From Sulfurihydrogenibium subterraneum DSM 15120 (GTDB lineage: Bacteria > Aquificota > Aquificia > Aquificales > Hydrogenothermaceae), in assembly GCF_000619805.1 (NCBI RefSeq), contig NZ_JHUV01000008.1:62001-126000 (forward strand): a stretch of DNA of 64,000 nt, given 5' to 3'. The notes beneath the pieces are model-generated. The model saw only the letters and a program-made list of their open reading frames with translations, was not told the origin of the DNA and searched no databases. Positions 1 to 8,474 of the stretch are shown here, one piece after another. The position numbers and the translations under genes were made by a program. Positions within the stretch are counted from its first letter, which is position 1. Every line of letters starts with the position of its first letter.

Positions 1-1
1 G

Positions 2-592
2 TTCTTCTATTCTTCTATAGGTAGAAAGGTATCTATATCTGCAGAGGATGTTATTAATTTGGCTAAAAACTCTGTTGGTGTTAATATTGTTGCTTTGAAG
101 GTTTCTCTTAAGGTTGATATTGAAAGACTTTTGTTCCTTGAAAAGCAGGTTAAAGAGCTTGAGGATGTTTTTGTTGATTTGATGAAGGATTTTTTTTGTG
201 AAGATGTAGAGATTGTTTCTTCTATAGCTGGTGTTTCTGAAAAGCTTGCGTGTAGTTTTATTTCTGAGATTGAAAGTATAAGTAGGTTTGAAAATGCTAA
301 GAAGCTTATTAGTTATGCTGGGACTGACCCTGTTGTTAAGCAGTCTGGTAGGTGGAAAGTTAGAATGAGTATATCTAAACAGGGTAATCCTCATTTGAGG
401 AATATTCTTTATCAGATGGCTACTGGTGTTGTTATGTGGAATGATGTGTTTAAGGAGTATTACAGGAGGAAGTATGAGCAGTTTAAAAGTAGGAAGAAAG
501 CTATGATTGCTGTTGTTAATAAGCTTGTTCGTGTCGTATTTGCTATGCTGTCTAAACGGGTGTTTTCTGATATACAAGCTTTAGTATTATAA
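2..592 (+). CDS. IS110-family transposase, C-terminal part (cut by window edge)
   Basis: The frame is open from the left window edge, so only the C-terminal ~196 residues are visible. They match the C-terminal (Transposase_20) half of IS110/IS116/IS902 transposases: a coiled linker, a helix-hairpin-helix-like stretch (SSIAGVSEKLACSFISEI), then the hallmark region with SYAGTDP, SGRWK and GNPHLR. The DEDD catalytic N-terminus lies outside the window. The stop at 590-592 is only a few bases from the cas8-like sequence on the other strand, so this is the right end of the element. The + strand is unusually T-rich compared with the neighbours. Family call is confident; whether the element is intact cannot be seen. 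Confidence 0.88.
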   Translation, partial: FFYSSIGRKVSISAEDVINLAKNSVGVNIVALKVSLKVDIERLLFLEKQVKELEDVFVDLMKDFFCEDVEIVSSIAGVSEKLACSFISEIESISRFENAKKLISYAGTDPVVKQSGRWKVRMSISKQGNPHLRNILYQMATGVVMWNDVFKEYYRRKYEQFKSRKKAMIAVVNKLVRVVFAMLSKRVFSDIQALVL

Positions 593-737
593 GCTCTAGT
601 ATTTCTTCAGGCTTTTTGTTTACTTTAATATAATATTCTCCATCTGTTTCATATTCTTCTTCAAAAAAATCTAAAATCTTTTTTAGACCGTATATACCCA
701 AATCATACTGAAAGCTTCCTGTTAATACATATTTCAT
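552..737 (-). pseudogene. Truncated CRISPR type I Cas8-like gene (N-terminal fragment)
   Basis: This 61-codon frame starts with an ATG overlapping the cas6 stop (ATGA), so it was the next gene of a cas operon. The first ~45 residues (MKYVLTGSFQYDLGIYGLKK, then an acidic stretch) resemble the N-terminus of Cst1/Cas8-type large Cascade subunits of type I-B-like systems. The last ~13 codons are simply the reverse complement of the IS110 transposase end, so the gene has been cut by the insertion after about 48 codons. A normal Cas8 has 450-600 residues. The Cas8 assignment rests on position and a short N-terminal match, so it is moderate; the truncation is clear. Confidence 0.6.
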
Positions 738-1531
738 TCCAAAACCTCCACCATTCCAAAACCTTGACCTGTTCTGTTTCCTATACCTATCTTATACAAG
801 AGCTCTAAATCTTTTGGATGACCTGAAAGTTTAAAAATTCCTGTGTTTCCTGTTAAATACATTACAGGCTTTCCTGTTTTTTCTCTAAAAGATTTAAGTG
901 TGTGTTTAACAACCTGTTTACTCATTTTTATCGGTTCAAATTTTAAGGGTTTTTCAAGACCTTTTCCTTTTATGTGAGGAGATGAAAGTATTCTATCGGT
1001 TATCTGGTTTAATTCTTTTTCAAAATTTTTGTCTGAAAAGAGGACTGGGTTGTCGTTTTTGTCTTCTACAATAATAGGAGCGTTTGCTTTAAAAATTACA
1101 GTATCACTTCTTATGGGCTTTTCGTTTAAAACGTCAACTCTTTTTATCTTAAGAATGACTCTTTCTCCGTTTACCAGCATATTTTCATGAGAGCTAAAGT
1201 CAAAATTTTTTAGTTTTTTTAGTCCGTTAAATAGCGTTATAACAAATCTGTAATCAGCAGAAGATATAAACAAGCTAAAATATGAATCTTTAGAATAAAA
1301 AAAGTAGTCTTTAACTGTAAAGTTGTTATCTATCTGAATTTCAGCTTCTTTGATTTCTTTATTTGGTGGTGGGACTAAGTTAAACGTAAAAGGTTTTGTT
1401 ATTTTGTTTTCATACAGAAAATCTTTATACTCTTTGTCTGAATTTTTAAGAGCTTCTTTGATTAGAGAAAGTATTCTATGTCTGTATAAAAATGGAATCA
1501 TCGGAGCTTCTAACATTATTTTTATTCTCAC
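734..1531 (-). CDS. cas6: CRISPR-associated endoribonuclease Cas6
   Basis: 265 residues, usual Cas6 length. Cas6 cuts the CRISPR precursor transcript within each repeat to give crRNAs and often stays bound to the 3' hairpin. The N-terminal ferredoxin-like fold starts MRIKIMLEAP with the early IPFLYRHRI segment, and the C-terminus carries the diagnostic glycine-rich loop (GIGNRTGQGFGMVEV, residues ~249-263). A catalytic His is not obvious; His-39, the SPHI and KHTL segments are candidates. It is first in a cas operon whose next gene is truncated by the IS110 element. No repeat array is visible in the window. Confidence 0.9.
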   Translation of the reverse strand: MRIKIMLEAPMIPFLYRHRILSLIKEALKNSDKEYKDFLYENKITKPFTFNLVPPPNKEIKEAEIQIDNNFTVKDYFFYSKDSYFSLFISSADYRFVITLFNGLKKLKNFDFSSHENMLVNGERVILKIKRVDVLNEKPIRSDTVIFKANAPIIVEDKNDNPVLFSDKNFEKELNQITDRILSSPHIKGKGLEKPLKFEPIKMSKQVVKHTLKSFREKTGKPVMYLTGNTGIFKLSGHPKDLELLYKIGIGNRTGQGFGMVEVLE

Positions 1532-1615
1532 AAATTTCCCCCAAAAAGAGCTTTAGTATATTATAACAATAATTTTTGGATTTTCTGACAAGTTGGACTT
1601 AATAATAGTTGAAAA

Positions 1616-2209
1616 TCAAGGTAATAATACTGCTAATACATAACTCTTTAACTTTTCAAAGTTTTCTTGGGATTGCTGGGATTTATAAATCTTCAGCAGT
1701 CTTATTAACTCTTCTTTATTTTTTAATCCTCTACTAATAAACTGGACTATATTCAACACATTTTTTGGTTTTAAGGATTTTGTAGCTCTTTCAAAGTCTA
1801 TAAGATAAAGTTTTTGATTTTTATCAACAAGGACGTTTGTATATGGTCGGTGCATCTCTCCTTTGTCTATCTTTAAGGTGTCTAAAATAAACCCTTGGTC
1901 TAAGAGTTGAGTTATTAAGTGTTTGTAGTTATCTTTATTCAGAACTTCGTTAAGAGGCTTTCCATCTATGTACTGGTAGGCTATAAAGTCTTCTCCTGAA
2001 AACTTATATACAGATCCTATACCGTGCTTGTTTACTTGCTGTAGTATTATCCCTTCTTTTTGGATAGGATGTTTGTGTATGTCTTCAGATGCAACTTTAA
2101 ATGCTAAGTCCTGACCTTCAAAATTACCTCTGTAAACTACAGCTCTCCAACCTTCACCGATTTTTGTTAGATTTTCTATTTTAGGTTTTATATCGGAGAA
2201 TTTTAACAA
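1616..2209 (-). CDS. Small atypical Ser/Thr kinase (RIO/Bud32-like, COG2112 type)
   Basis: 197 residues forming a minimal protein-kinase fold: glycine loop IGEGWRAVVYRG (residues 17-28), ATP-binding Lys-38 in AFKVA, candidate Glu-52, a catalytic-loop equivalent KGEMHRPYTNVLVD (116-129), and a metal-binding IDFERA (D138). The catalytic Asp is replaced by Glu-118, as I recall for the archaeal and bacterial COG2112 kinases, so this may be a family trait rather than loss. It is last in an operon behind lolA and a membrane protein, 4 bases after the latter. Substrate unknown. Kinase fold is well supported; activity is not. Confidence 0.7.
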   Translation of the reverse strand: MLKFSDIKPKIENLTKIGEGWRAVVYRGNFEGQDLAFKVASEDIHKHPIQKEGIILQQVNKHGIGSVYKFSGEDFIAYQYIDGKPLNEVLNKDNYKHLITQLLDQGFILDTLKIDKGEMHRPYTNVLVDKNQKLYLIDFERATKSLKPKNVLNIVQFISRGLKNKEELIRLLKIYKSQQSQENFEKLKSYVLAVLLP

Positions 2210-2213
2210 TTTT

Positions 2214-2654
2214 TTATTTACCTATATGACTCCAAATTTCGTTATCGATGTTATGTAAAACGTATTCAGGAGCTCTAAGCTTCACCACATACTTTCCATC
2301 TATCTGTAAAATGCTCCCATTTTCATCTTTTTCAAAGACTGCATCAATAACAAGCTGTTTTCCTTTATAAACTTTGTATCCGTCTGGAAGTTCTTCAAGC
2401 TTATCAAATCTAAGCATATTTGCTTGCTTTTGTAGTATATCTTTTATCATCTCTTTTTTAGGAAATGATACAACTCTCTCTGATATCTGCTCGTTGTAAT
2501 ATTTATCGTTAAACCAAACTAAAATTGAAAAGACTATCACTGTCAAATCTATAAAGCCAAATGTGATAGCATACTTTGTATCTCCTTTTACTAAGAAGAC
2601 AAAAGTTAATGCTAACAAAAGAAAGATTATTGTTAAAGTAATTTTTTTCAACAT
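2214..2654 (-). CDS. Hypothetical membrane protein, two N-terminal helices
   Basis: 146 residues. Two hydrophobic segments (about residues 4-22 and 30-47) are followed by a soluble C-terminal domain of ~95 residues that alternates charged and beta-prone stretches and ends in EYVLHNIDNEIWSHIGK. I do not recognise a family. It sits 10 bases after lolA and 4 bases before the kinase gene, so it belongs to the thioredoxin-lolA transcription unit and is probably an inner-membrane protein. No catalytic motif is visible. Confidence 0.6.
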   Translation of the reverse strand: MLKKITLTIIFLLLALTFVFLVKGDTKYAITFGFIDLTVIVFSILVWFNDKYYNEQISERVVSFPKKEMIKDILQKQANMLRFDKLEELPDGYKVYKGKQLVIDAVFEKDENGSILQIDGKYVVKLRAPEYVLHNIDNEIWSHIGK

Positions 2655-2664
2655 AAACGTCCTC

Positions 2665-3270
2665 TTACTGTTTGATTACTTCTACATTTTTTGGCAGTTT
2701 AAAGTCTATAGTTATTGGAGTGCTGAGATATTTAAAATATTTAAACTCTAACTCTATCTTATTTCCATCTGAGTCTATAGCAGATATTTTTTGCAGTTTT
2801 AAAGTATTTTTTTCTATTGTAAGCTCAAGTGATTTAACGTCGTTGCTATTTTTAGGTATTAGGTCTAATATTACAGAATTTTTATTCTCTTGATGAGATT
2901 TTACGCTAAAAACTTTGTTTATTGGTTTGTTGTCAACGAATATGCTTATCACATCTGTTATAAGTAGGCTGTTTTGTGGTGATGTTATTACAGCTTGGTT
3001 TTCTTGTAGGTTGTAGAGAATTATTTTCTCTTTTGTCATAAAAATGATTTGCTTATATGGTTTTGTGTAATCTAATTTTATAGTCAGTGGTTTTGAAGCT
3101 TTTACTTCTCCTGTAAATACGTCTGGATTTTTAAAGCCTGCTTGATAGGTTTTTTGGGTGAATTCAGACTCAAAGCCTTTTATCTCGTTTAGTTTTTTTT
3201 GAAATTCAGATAAAAAATCCTGTCCAAAGGACAGGTTAAATAAAAGAAGGATTATAGATAGATACTTCAT
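2665..3270 (-). CDS. lolA: Outer-membrane lipoprotein carrier protein LolA
   Basis: LolA accepts lipoproteins from the inner-membrane LolCDE complex and ferries them across the periplasm. The start chosen is the ATG at 3270, which overlaps the thioredoxin-gene stop as TAATG; a start 4 codons upstream would put extra residues before a clean signal peptide (MKYLSIILLLFNLSFG, cleavage near QDF). The mature part has the LolA pattern FLSEFQKKLNEIKGFESEFTQ, GEVKASKPLTIKLDY and a C-terminal LPKNVEVIK. About 201 residues, normal for LolA. Confidence 0.85.
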   Translation of the reverse strand: MKYLSIILLLFNLSFGQDFLSEFQKKLNEIKGFESEFTQKTYQAGFKNPDVFTGEVKASKPLTIKLDYTKPYKQIIFMTKEKIILYNLQENQAVITSPQNSLLITDVISIFVDNKPINKVFSVKSHQENKNSVILDLIPKNSNDVKSLELTIEKNTLKLQKISAIDSDGNKIELEFKYFKYLSTPITIDFKLPKNVEVIKQ

Positions 3271-4079
3271 TAGTATAACCACATTGCAAGTTTTTTCCTA
3301 TACTCTTTTGTAAGTGGATGGGACTCTCCAAGGAGTGTAAAGATAGAAACCATCGCTTTTCTTGCTCCGTCATCTTTAAACTTTCTGTCTTGTTTTACTA
3401 TCTCTAAGAATAATTTTAGAGCTTCTTCGTAATTTTCTTCTACCGCGTAGCAAGAAGCTTGAGCATATAGTTTTTCTAACTCCGTGTTTACCTCTTTGTT
3501 TTCACACTCTTTTTTGAGCTGGATAAACTCTTTTAATGCTTGTGCTTGTGTAAAGTACTCTTTATCGTACTCTTTTATTGAGTTTAAAAGTTTTTCAGCT
3601 TCTTCAAGATGGTTAGTTTTTATCATAAACTTAGAAGCTTCTATTATAAGTTTTTTATTTTCTGGGTACTTTTCTACAGCTTCTTTGAAAAGCTGGTAAG
3701 CTCCTTCTCTGTTTCCTGATAGTATCATCATACTTGCTTCTTCTATTATTTTGTCTGCTTGGGATTTTATATATTTACTGATTATGTTTCTAACTTGGCT
3801 TTCGGGTAGAGCTCCTACAAATTTATCAACTACTTTCCCATCTTTTATTATTCTTACATCTGGAATACCGTGAACGCCAAACTCCTGGGCTATGTCAGGG
3901 TTCTCGTCTGTGTTTACTTTTGCAAGGATAAATCCAAACTCTTTTGAGAGTTTTTCAAGGATAGGTTTTAAAGCTCTACAAGGTCCACACCAAGGTGCCC
4001 AAAAGTCTACAACTACAAGATTTTCATATGATTTTTCTAATACTTCTGAAAAGTTATCAGAGTTAACATCTATAATCAT
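3270..4079 (-). CDS. Thioredoxin domain-TPR fusion protein (YbbN/CnoX-like)
   Basis: 269 residues: a thioredoxin domain (residues 1-105) with an intact WAPWCGPC active site and the GIPDVRII cis-Pro region, followed by ~150 residues of tetratricopeptide-like helices (EEASMMILSGNREGAYQLF, YEEALKLFLEIVKQ). This is the layout of E. coli YbbN/CnoX, a chaperone-like thioredoxin acting with GroEL/DnaK; the E. coli protein lacks CxxC, but here both cysteines are present, so redox activity is possible. Strong ribosome site GGAGG lies ahead of the ATG. First gene of the trx-lolA-membrane protein-kinase unit, with its own promoter at 4124-4151. Confidence 0.85.
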   Translation of the reverse strand: MIIDVNSDNFSEVLEKSYENLVVVDFWAPWCGPCRALKPILEKLSKEFGFILAKVNTDENPDIAQEFGVHGIPDVRIIKDGKVVDKFVGALPESQVRNIISKYIKSQADKIIEEASMMILSGNREGAYQLFKEAVEKYPENKKLIIEASKFMIKTNHLEEAEKLLNSIKEYDKEYFTQAQALKEFIQLKKECENKEVNTELEKLYAQASCYAVEENYEEALKLFLEIVKQDRKFKDDGARKAMVSIFTLLGESHPLTKEYRKKLAMWLY

Positions 4080-4123
4080 TCTTACCTACCTCCAAACTTT
4101 ACAAAGATTTACTTATATAATTT

Positions 4124-4151
4124 ATTATAACCATTTTAAAGTTATGTTCAA
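4124..4151 (-). promoter_or_regulatory. Sigma70-type promoter for the thioredoxin-lolA unit
   Basis: Read on the minus strand: TTGAAC (4151-4146), 16-base spacer, TATAAT (4129-4124), 45 bases before the ATG at 4079. The -35 element overlaps the stop codon of the Nudix gene. Confidence 0.6.
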
Positions 4152-4558
4152 CTGTTTAAAAAGTCTCTAACTATCTTTCCGTGGTCAAAAACAAGTTTAT
4201 CAAAAGGTATCTCTTCTAATCTGTATACTTCAGCTTTCTTTGCGTCATCTTTACCTATGGGTTGCCCGTAGGCTTTACATACAAAAACTATAGAAACAGT
4301 GTGGAATCTTGGGTCTCTGTCAGGTTTTGAATACACGTTAAACAGTTTTAATATTTCAACGTCTAAGTTTGTTTCTTCCTTCATCTCTCTGATTAGAGCA
4401 TCTTCAACACTTTCTCCTATATCTACAAATCCTCCTGGTAAAGCTAAACCGTAAGGTGGATTTTTTCTCTCTATTAGAACTATTCCTTTAAAGTTTTCTT
4501 TTTCATCAAAAACTTTAATAATTCCGTCAACTGCTACGTAAGGTGTTTTTATTGCCAT
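4148..4558 (-). CDS. Nudix hydrolase (ADP-ribose pyrophosphatase-like)
   Basis: 136 residues with a complete Nudix box, GGFVDIGESVEDALIREM followed by KEETNLDV (consensus GX5EX7REUXEEXGU, with the final Gly replaced by Asn in this copy). Nudix enzymes hydrolyse nucleoside diphosphates linked to another group; the size and the SKPDRDPRFHTVSIVFVC segment fit ADP-ribose/NADH pyrophosphatase-like members, but substrate cannot be fixed from sequence. The ATG lies 2 bases after the murE stop, so it is translationally linked to murE. Confidence 0.85.
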   Translation of the reverse strand: MAIKTPYVAVDGIIKVFDEKENFKGIVLIERKNPPYGLALPGGFVDIGESVEDALIREMKEETNLDVEILKLFNVYSKPDRDPRFHTVSIVFVCKAYGQPIGKDDAKKAEVYRLEEIPFDKLVFDHGKIVRDFLNS

Positions 4559-4559
4559 A

Positions 4560-6032
4560 TTATAGCTCCTTCAGTATTTGTATAGCTACTTCTTTATCGT
4601 CAAATGGTATAACTTGGTCTTTAATTATCTGATAGTTTTCGTGTCCTTTTCCAGCTATTAGGACTATATCTCCTTTTTGAGCCATTTTTATAGCATACTT
4701 TATAGCTTTTTTTCTATCTGGCTCTACTTGGACTTTAGACTTTTGAGTTATTCCTTCTAATATGTCGTTTATTATCTGATTTGGGTCTTCAAATCTTGGG
4801 TTGTCTGACGTAATTATTACTACATCTGATAAATCTTCTGCAACTTTTCCCATAAGAGGTCTTTTAGTTCTGTCTCTGTTTCCTCCAGCTCCAAAAACAG
4901 TGATTATTTTGTTTTGTTTTATCTGGTTTAAAGATTTTAAAATGTTTTCAAGGGCATCTGGTGTGTGGGCATAATCTATCACAATTATAAAATCTTTCCC
5001 TTCTACAACCTCAAACCTGCCTTTTATTGGATTTAAATCTAAGGTTGTACTTTGCAAAAAGTCCATATCAAATCCATCTTTTATAAGAAAAGATATAGAA
5101 GCTGATAGGTTAAATACATTAAAAAGTCCTCTTAGTTTTGTTTTAAAGGTTATGTTTTTTCCTCTATACTCTACGTTAAACAAAGTTTCAAAGATAGACA
5201 GTTTATAGTCTTTTATCTTAAACTCTCCTTCAAACCCATAGGTTATAAAGTCTATCTTTTCTTTAAAATCGTTGTATATTCTTTTTCCATAAGGGTCATC
5301 TATATTTATACTGCCTATGGGTTTGTCGTTGAAAAGCTGTATCTGGTTGAAAAACTCTCTTTTTGCTAAAAAGTAGTTTTCCATAGTTCTGTGGTAGTCT
5401 AAATGGTCTTGAGTAAGGTTTGTAAAAATACCTCCGTAGAATATAGTTGAGTAGACTCTTAATTGGTCAGCTGCGTGAGATGATACCTCTGCAACTACCA
5501 CATCACAACCTTTTTCTTTCATAAGATTAAGAGTTTTAAACCATTGGACTGGGTCTGGTGTTGTATGTCCAGAAGATATAATCTCATCTCCTATACGGTA
5601 GTTTATCGTTCCTATTACTCCTACTTTGTATCCTGCTTTTTCGTAATACTGGGCAAGAAGGTTAGAGACAGTGGTCTTTCCGTTTGTCCCTGTAATTCCT
5701 ATAACTTTTAAATACTTTGAAGGTTCATCATAAAATTTATTTGAAGCTGTAGCAAGACTTTTTCTTGTATTTTCTGAAAATACTATATTAATGTGAGGAT
5801 AGTCTCTTTTAAGTTTATCTGTTAATGAAGTATCTTGAATAAAAATAGTGTTAGCACCTTTGCTAATAGCAGATTCTATAAAGTTGTGTCCGTCTGTAGA
5901 GCTTCCTTTGATAGCAAAAAAGGCGTAATCTTTTTCTACTTTGTCGCTGTTATTAGCCAAACCTTTTATAACTTGACTTTCTCCAAAGTTTATAACTTTT
6001 TCATCTGTTAGTAAATCTTGCAGCTTCTTCAT
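4560..6032 (-). CDS. murE: UDP-N-acetylmuramoyl-L-alanyl-D-glutamate-2,6-diaminopimelate ligase
   Basis: 490 residues. Adds the third residue, meso-diaminopimelate, to the peptidoglycan precursor in the cytoplasm using ATP. The Mur ligase P-loop GTNGKTT is at residues 115-121, the central domain has VAEVSSHAADQLR and NLTQDHLDYH, and the C-terminal domain carries DNPR, the motif that selects meso-DAP rather than lysine. Agreement with dapE at 35.5-36.6 kb, which also implies DAP-type peptidoglycan. Begins directly after the stop of the deacetylase-like gene and is followed within 2 bases by the Nudix gene. Confidence 0.95.
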   Translation of the reverse strand: MKKLQDLLTDEKVINFGESQVIKGLANNSDKVEKDYAFFAIKGSSTDGHNFIESAISKGANTIFIQDTSLTDKLKRDYPHINIVFSENTRKSLATASNKFYDEPSKYLKVIGITGTNGKTTVSNLLAQYYEKAGYKVGVIGTINYRIGDEIISSGHTTPDPVQWFKTLNLMKEKGCDVVVAEVSSHAADQLRVYSTIFYGGIFTNLTQDHLDYHRTMENYFLAKREFFNQIQLFNDKPIGSINIDDPYGKRIYNDFKEKIDFITYGFEGEFKIKDYKLSIFETLFNVEYRGKNITFKTKLRGLFNVFNLSASISFLIKDGFDMDFLQSTTLDLNPIKGRFEVVEGKDFIIVIDYAHTPDALENILKSLNQIKQNKIITVFGAGGNRDRTKRPLMGKVAEDLSDVVIITSDNPRFEDPNQIINDILEGITQKSKVQVEPDRKKAIKYAIKMAQKGDIVLIAGKGHENYQIIKDQVIPFDDKEVAIQILKEL

Positions 6033-6953
6033 CTAAACCTCTAACATCTTTTCTATTGTAAGCTTTACACTTTCTCCTAAGGCGTCTAAGTTGTATCCAC
6101 CTTCTAACATAAATATGTAGGGTACATCTTTTAGCTTTAATATACTTTCTACGATTTTTCCTATGCCTTCTGTGCTTACTTCTAAGTACGTAAGAGGGTC
6201 ATCTTCGTGTAAGTCATATCCAGCTGATACAAGTATTATATCAGGGTTAAAAGATTCTACCAAAGGTGGTAGTACTTCTCTGTAAACCTGTATATATACA
6301 TCATCTCCAGTTCCTGCTGGTAGTGGGACGTTATAAGTGTATCCATAGCCTTTTCCTATGCCTTTTTCATCTTTTGAGCCTGTTCCTGGATAGAATGGAT
6401 ATTCATGAGTTGAAAAGTAAAAAACTGTATCGTCATCGTAAAAAGCTTTTTGAGTTCCATTTCCGTGGTGGGCGTCAAAGTCTATTATAAAGACTTTTTT
6501 AAGACCTTTGCTTTGTGCATACCTTGCTGTGATTGCTATATTGTTAAAAATGCAAAATCCCATAGCTTTATCTTTTTCTGAGTGGTGTCCTGGGGGTCTG
6601 ACTGCACAAAAAACCCTTTCTACCTCTTTTGTTAATATTTTATCTACAGCCTCCAGTCCTGCACCTACAGCCATTACAGCAGCATCGTAAGAATGTATTC
6701 CTACGTGAGTGTCAGGGTCTAAGTAGCCTCCTCCCGCAGAGCAAAAATCCATAATCTCCTGAGGATAGTAAGTATCATGTATAAGGGTTATCTCCTTTGC
6801 AGTTGATCTTCTTGGGCTTATGTGAATAAGTCTATCTTTAAGTGGCTCAATATACTTATTAATGTAAATCAATCTTTGAGGTGATTCTGGATGACCTATA
6901 CCTGTATCGTGTTTTAAGTAAATATCATCGTAAATGTAGCCCACTTTTCTCAT
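6033..6953 (-). CDS. Histone deacetylase/AcuC superfamily deacetylase-like protein
   Basis: 306 residues of the zinc-dependent HDAC/acetylpolyamine amidohydrolase fold. Visible active-site elements: HPESPQRL (21-28), catalytic His pair PPGHH (H123, H124), zinc ligands D160 and H162 in DFDAHHGNGTQ, third ligand D247 in SAGYD, and the GGYN loop near the end. Bacterial members act on acetylated polyamines or proteins (AcuC removes acetyl from acetyl-CoA synthetase); Aquifex HDLP is a close precedent within the phylum. Substrate here unknown. It leads the murE-Nudix unit, with no gap to murE. Confidence 0.88.
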   Translation of the reverse strand: MRKVGYIYDDIYLKHDTGIGHPESPQRLIYINKYIEPLKDRLIHISPRRSTAKEITLIHDTYYPQEIMDFCSAGGGYLDPDTHVGIHSYDAAVMAVGAGLEAVDKILTKEVERVFCAVRPPGHHSEKDKAMGFCIFNNIAITARYAQSKGLKKVFIIDFDAHHGNGTQKAFYDDDTVFYFSTHEYPFYPGTGSKDEKGIGKGYGYTYNVPLPAGTGDDVYIQVYREVLPPLVESFNPDIILVSAGYDLHEDDPLTYLEVSTEGIGKIVESILKLKDVPYIFMLEGGYNLDALGESVKLTIEKMLEV

Positions 6954-7097
6954 TCTACTTCCCCTTTTAAAGATTTTACACTCCTACTTCGTTTTTAAAG
7001 CCACCTTGCTAAAACTTTATTTTAAACTATTTTATATCAACATTCTGTTAAAATAGATAATTATAAATATAATCCAAAACATCTAAGGAGTAAAAAA

Positions 7098-8429
7098 ATG
7101 TTCAGAGTTGCAATAGTAGGAAGACCTAATGTAGGAAAATCTTCCCTTTTTAACAGGTTAATAGGTAAAAGAAAGGCAATAGTTGAAGATATACCGGGCG
7201 TTACAAGAGATAGGATAATATCAACAACAGAGTGGAGAGGCACAAGGTTTGAAGTAGTAGATACAGGTGGTTATATAACTTCAGATGAAGACAAATTTGC
7301 ACCTTACATAAGAAAGCAAGTTGAAAAAGAACTTCAAGAGGCAGACCTTCTGGTTTTTGTAGTTGATGGAAAAGCCGGTTTAACACCGTTAGATAAAGAG
7401 ATTGCAACACTTCTTCACAGAACAGAAAAACCTGTTATAGTAGCTGTAAACAAGATAGATGACCCAGAAAAAGAAAAGCTTGCTTACGAGTTTTACGAAC
7501 TTGGTTTTCAAGATGTAATTCCTATTTCAACTATACAAAAGTTAGGCATAGCAGACCTTTTAGATAAGATATACCAGTACATTCCAGACTATGAAAAAGA
7601 GATAGAGTACGAAGAAGAGGAAGAAGAAAAGGATTACATAAAAGTAGCAATTGTAGGAAAACCAAACGCTGGAAAATCTTCTCTTTTAAACGCAATACTT
7701 AACGAGGAAAGAGTTTTAGTATCTGACATTCCCGGAACAACGAGAGACACGGTTGACACTCTTTTTGAAAAAGATGGTCAAAAGTTTCTATTTTTAGATA
7801 CAGCAGGAATAAGAAAAAGGTCTAAAGTAGAGTATGGAGTAGAGTTTTTCTCAGTTGGAAGGTCTATAGAGGCTATAGAAAAAGCAGATGTAGTAGTACT
7901 TGTAATAGATGCTACTGCAGGAGCTACAGAACAAGACCAAAAAATTGCCGGATTAATACAAAGAAAATATAAACCAGCTGTTATAGTGATAAACAAAATA
8001 GATATGGTAAAAGAAAAAGATTTAGAGAAGGTTATAAAACACGTTAAAGAAAAACTCTACTTTATTGACTATGCACCGATAGTTTTAACATCTGCATCTA
8101 AAAGAACTGGTATAGAAGAATTTTTAAAACAGATTGTCAACGTTTATAACCAAGTATGGAAAAGAATTGGTACAGGTCAGCTCAACAGAGCATTGAAACA
8201 GATTACTTCATTAAGACAACCACCTTCATACCAAGGAAAACCATTAAAGATATACTATGCAACACAGTTAGAAGGAAAACCACCTGCGTTTTTGCTATTT
8301 GTAAACAAAGCAGAAGGCTTTAAAGAAAATTACGTAAAATTTTTAGAAAACAACTTAAGAAAACTTTTAGGATTAGAAAACTCACCGATAAAACTGTTAT
8401 TTAAAGGTAAAGAAGAAAAATCAGATTGA
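7098..8429 (+). CDS. der: Ribosome biogenesis GTPase Der (EngA)
   Basis: 443 residues with the tandem GTPase domains that only Der has: G1 motifs GRPNVGKSS (residues 8-16) and GKPNAGKSS (~187-195), G3 DTGG and DTAG, G4 NKID twice, then the C-terminal KH-like domain. Der assists 50S subunit assembly. A strong AAGGAG at 7085-7090 precedes the ATG. The two G domains are separated by an acidic linker rich in Glu (EYEEEEEEKD). Divergent from the deacetylase-murE unit, with a TATAAT at 7068-7073 in the intergenic region. Confidence 0.97.
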   Translation: MFRVAIVGRPNVGKSSLFNRLIGKRKAIVEDIPGVTRDRIISTTEWRGTRFEVVDTGGYITSDEDKFAPYIRKQVEKELQEADLLVFVVDGKAGLTPLDKEIATLLHRTEKPVIVAVNKIDDPEKEKLAYEFYELGFQDVIPISTIQKLGIADLLDKIYQYIPDYEKEIEYEEEEEEKDYIKVAIVGKPNAGKSSLLNAILNEERVLVSDIPGTTRDTVDTLFEKDGQKFLFLDTAGIRKRSKVEYGVEFFSVGRSIEAIEKADVVVLVIDATAGATEQDQKIAGLIQRKYKPAVIVINKIDMVKEKDLEKVIKHVKEKLYFIDYAPIVLTSASKRTGIEEFLKQIVNVYNQVWKRIGTGQLNRALKQITSLRQPPSYQGKPLKIYYATQLEGKPPAFLLFVNKAEGFKENYVKFLENNLRKLLGLENSPIKLLFKGKEEKSD

Positions 8430-8474
8430 TACTATGGTAAAATATACACTCTTAAAAATCCTAGGAGTTAAAAG

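Noticed and set aside
1532-1615. Possible CRISPR array next to cas6
   Set aside because: Only 84 bases are present, with no repeated unit; no regularly spaced direct repeats were found elsewhere in the window.
7061-7410. Minus-strand open frames opposite der and other long genes
   Set aside because: They run in shadow of well-conserved coding sequence, have no ribosome sites and no recognisable protein features.
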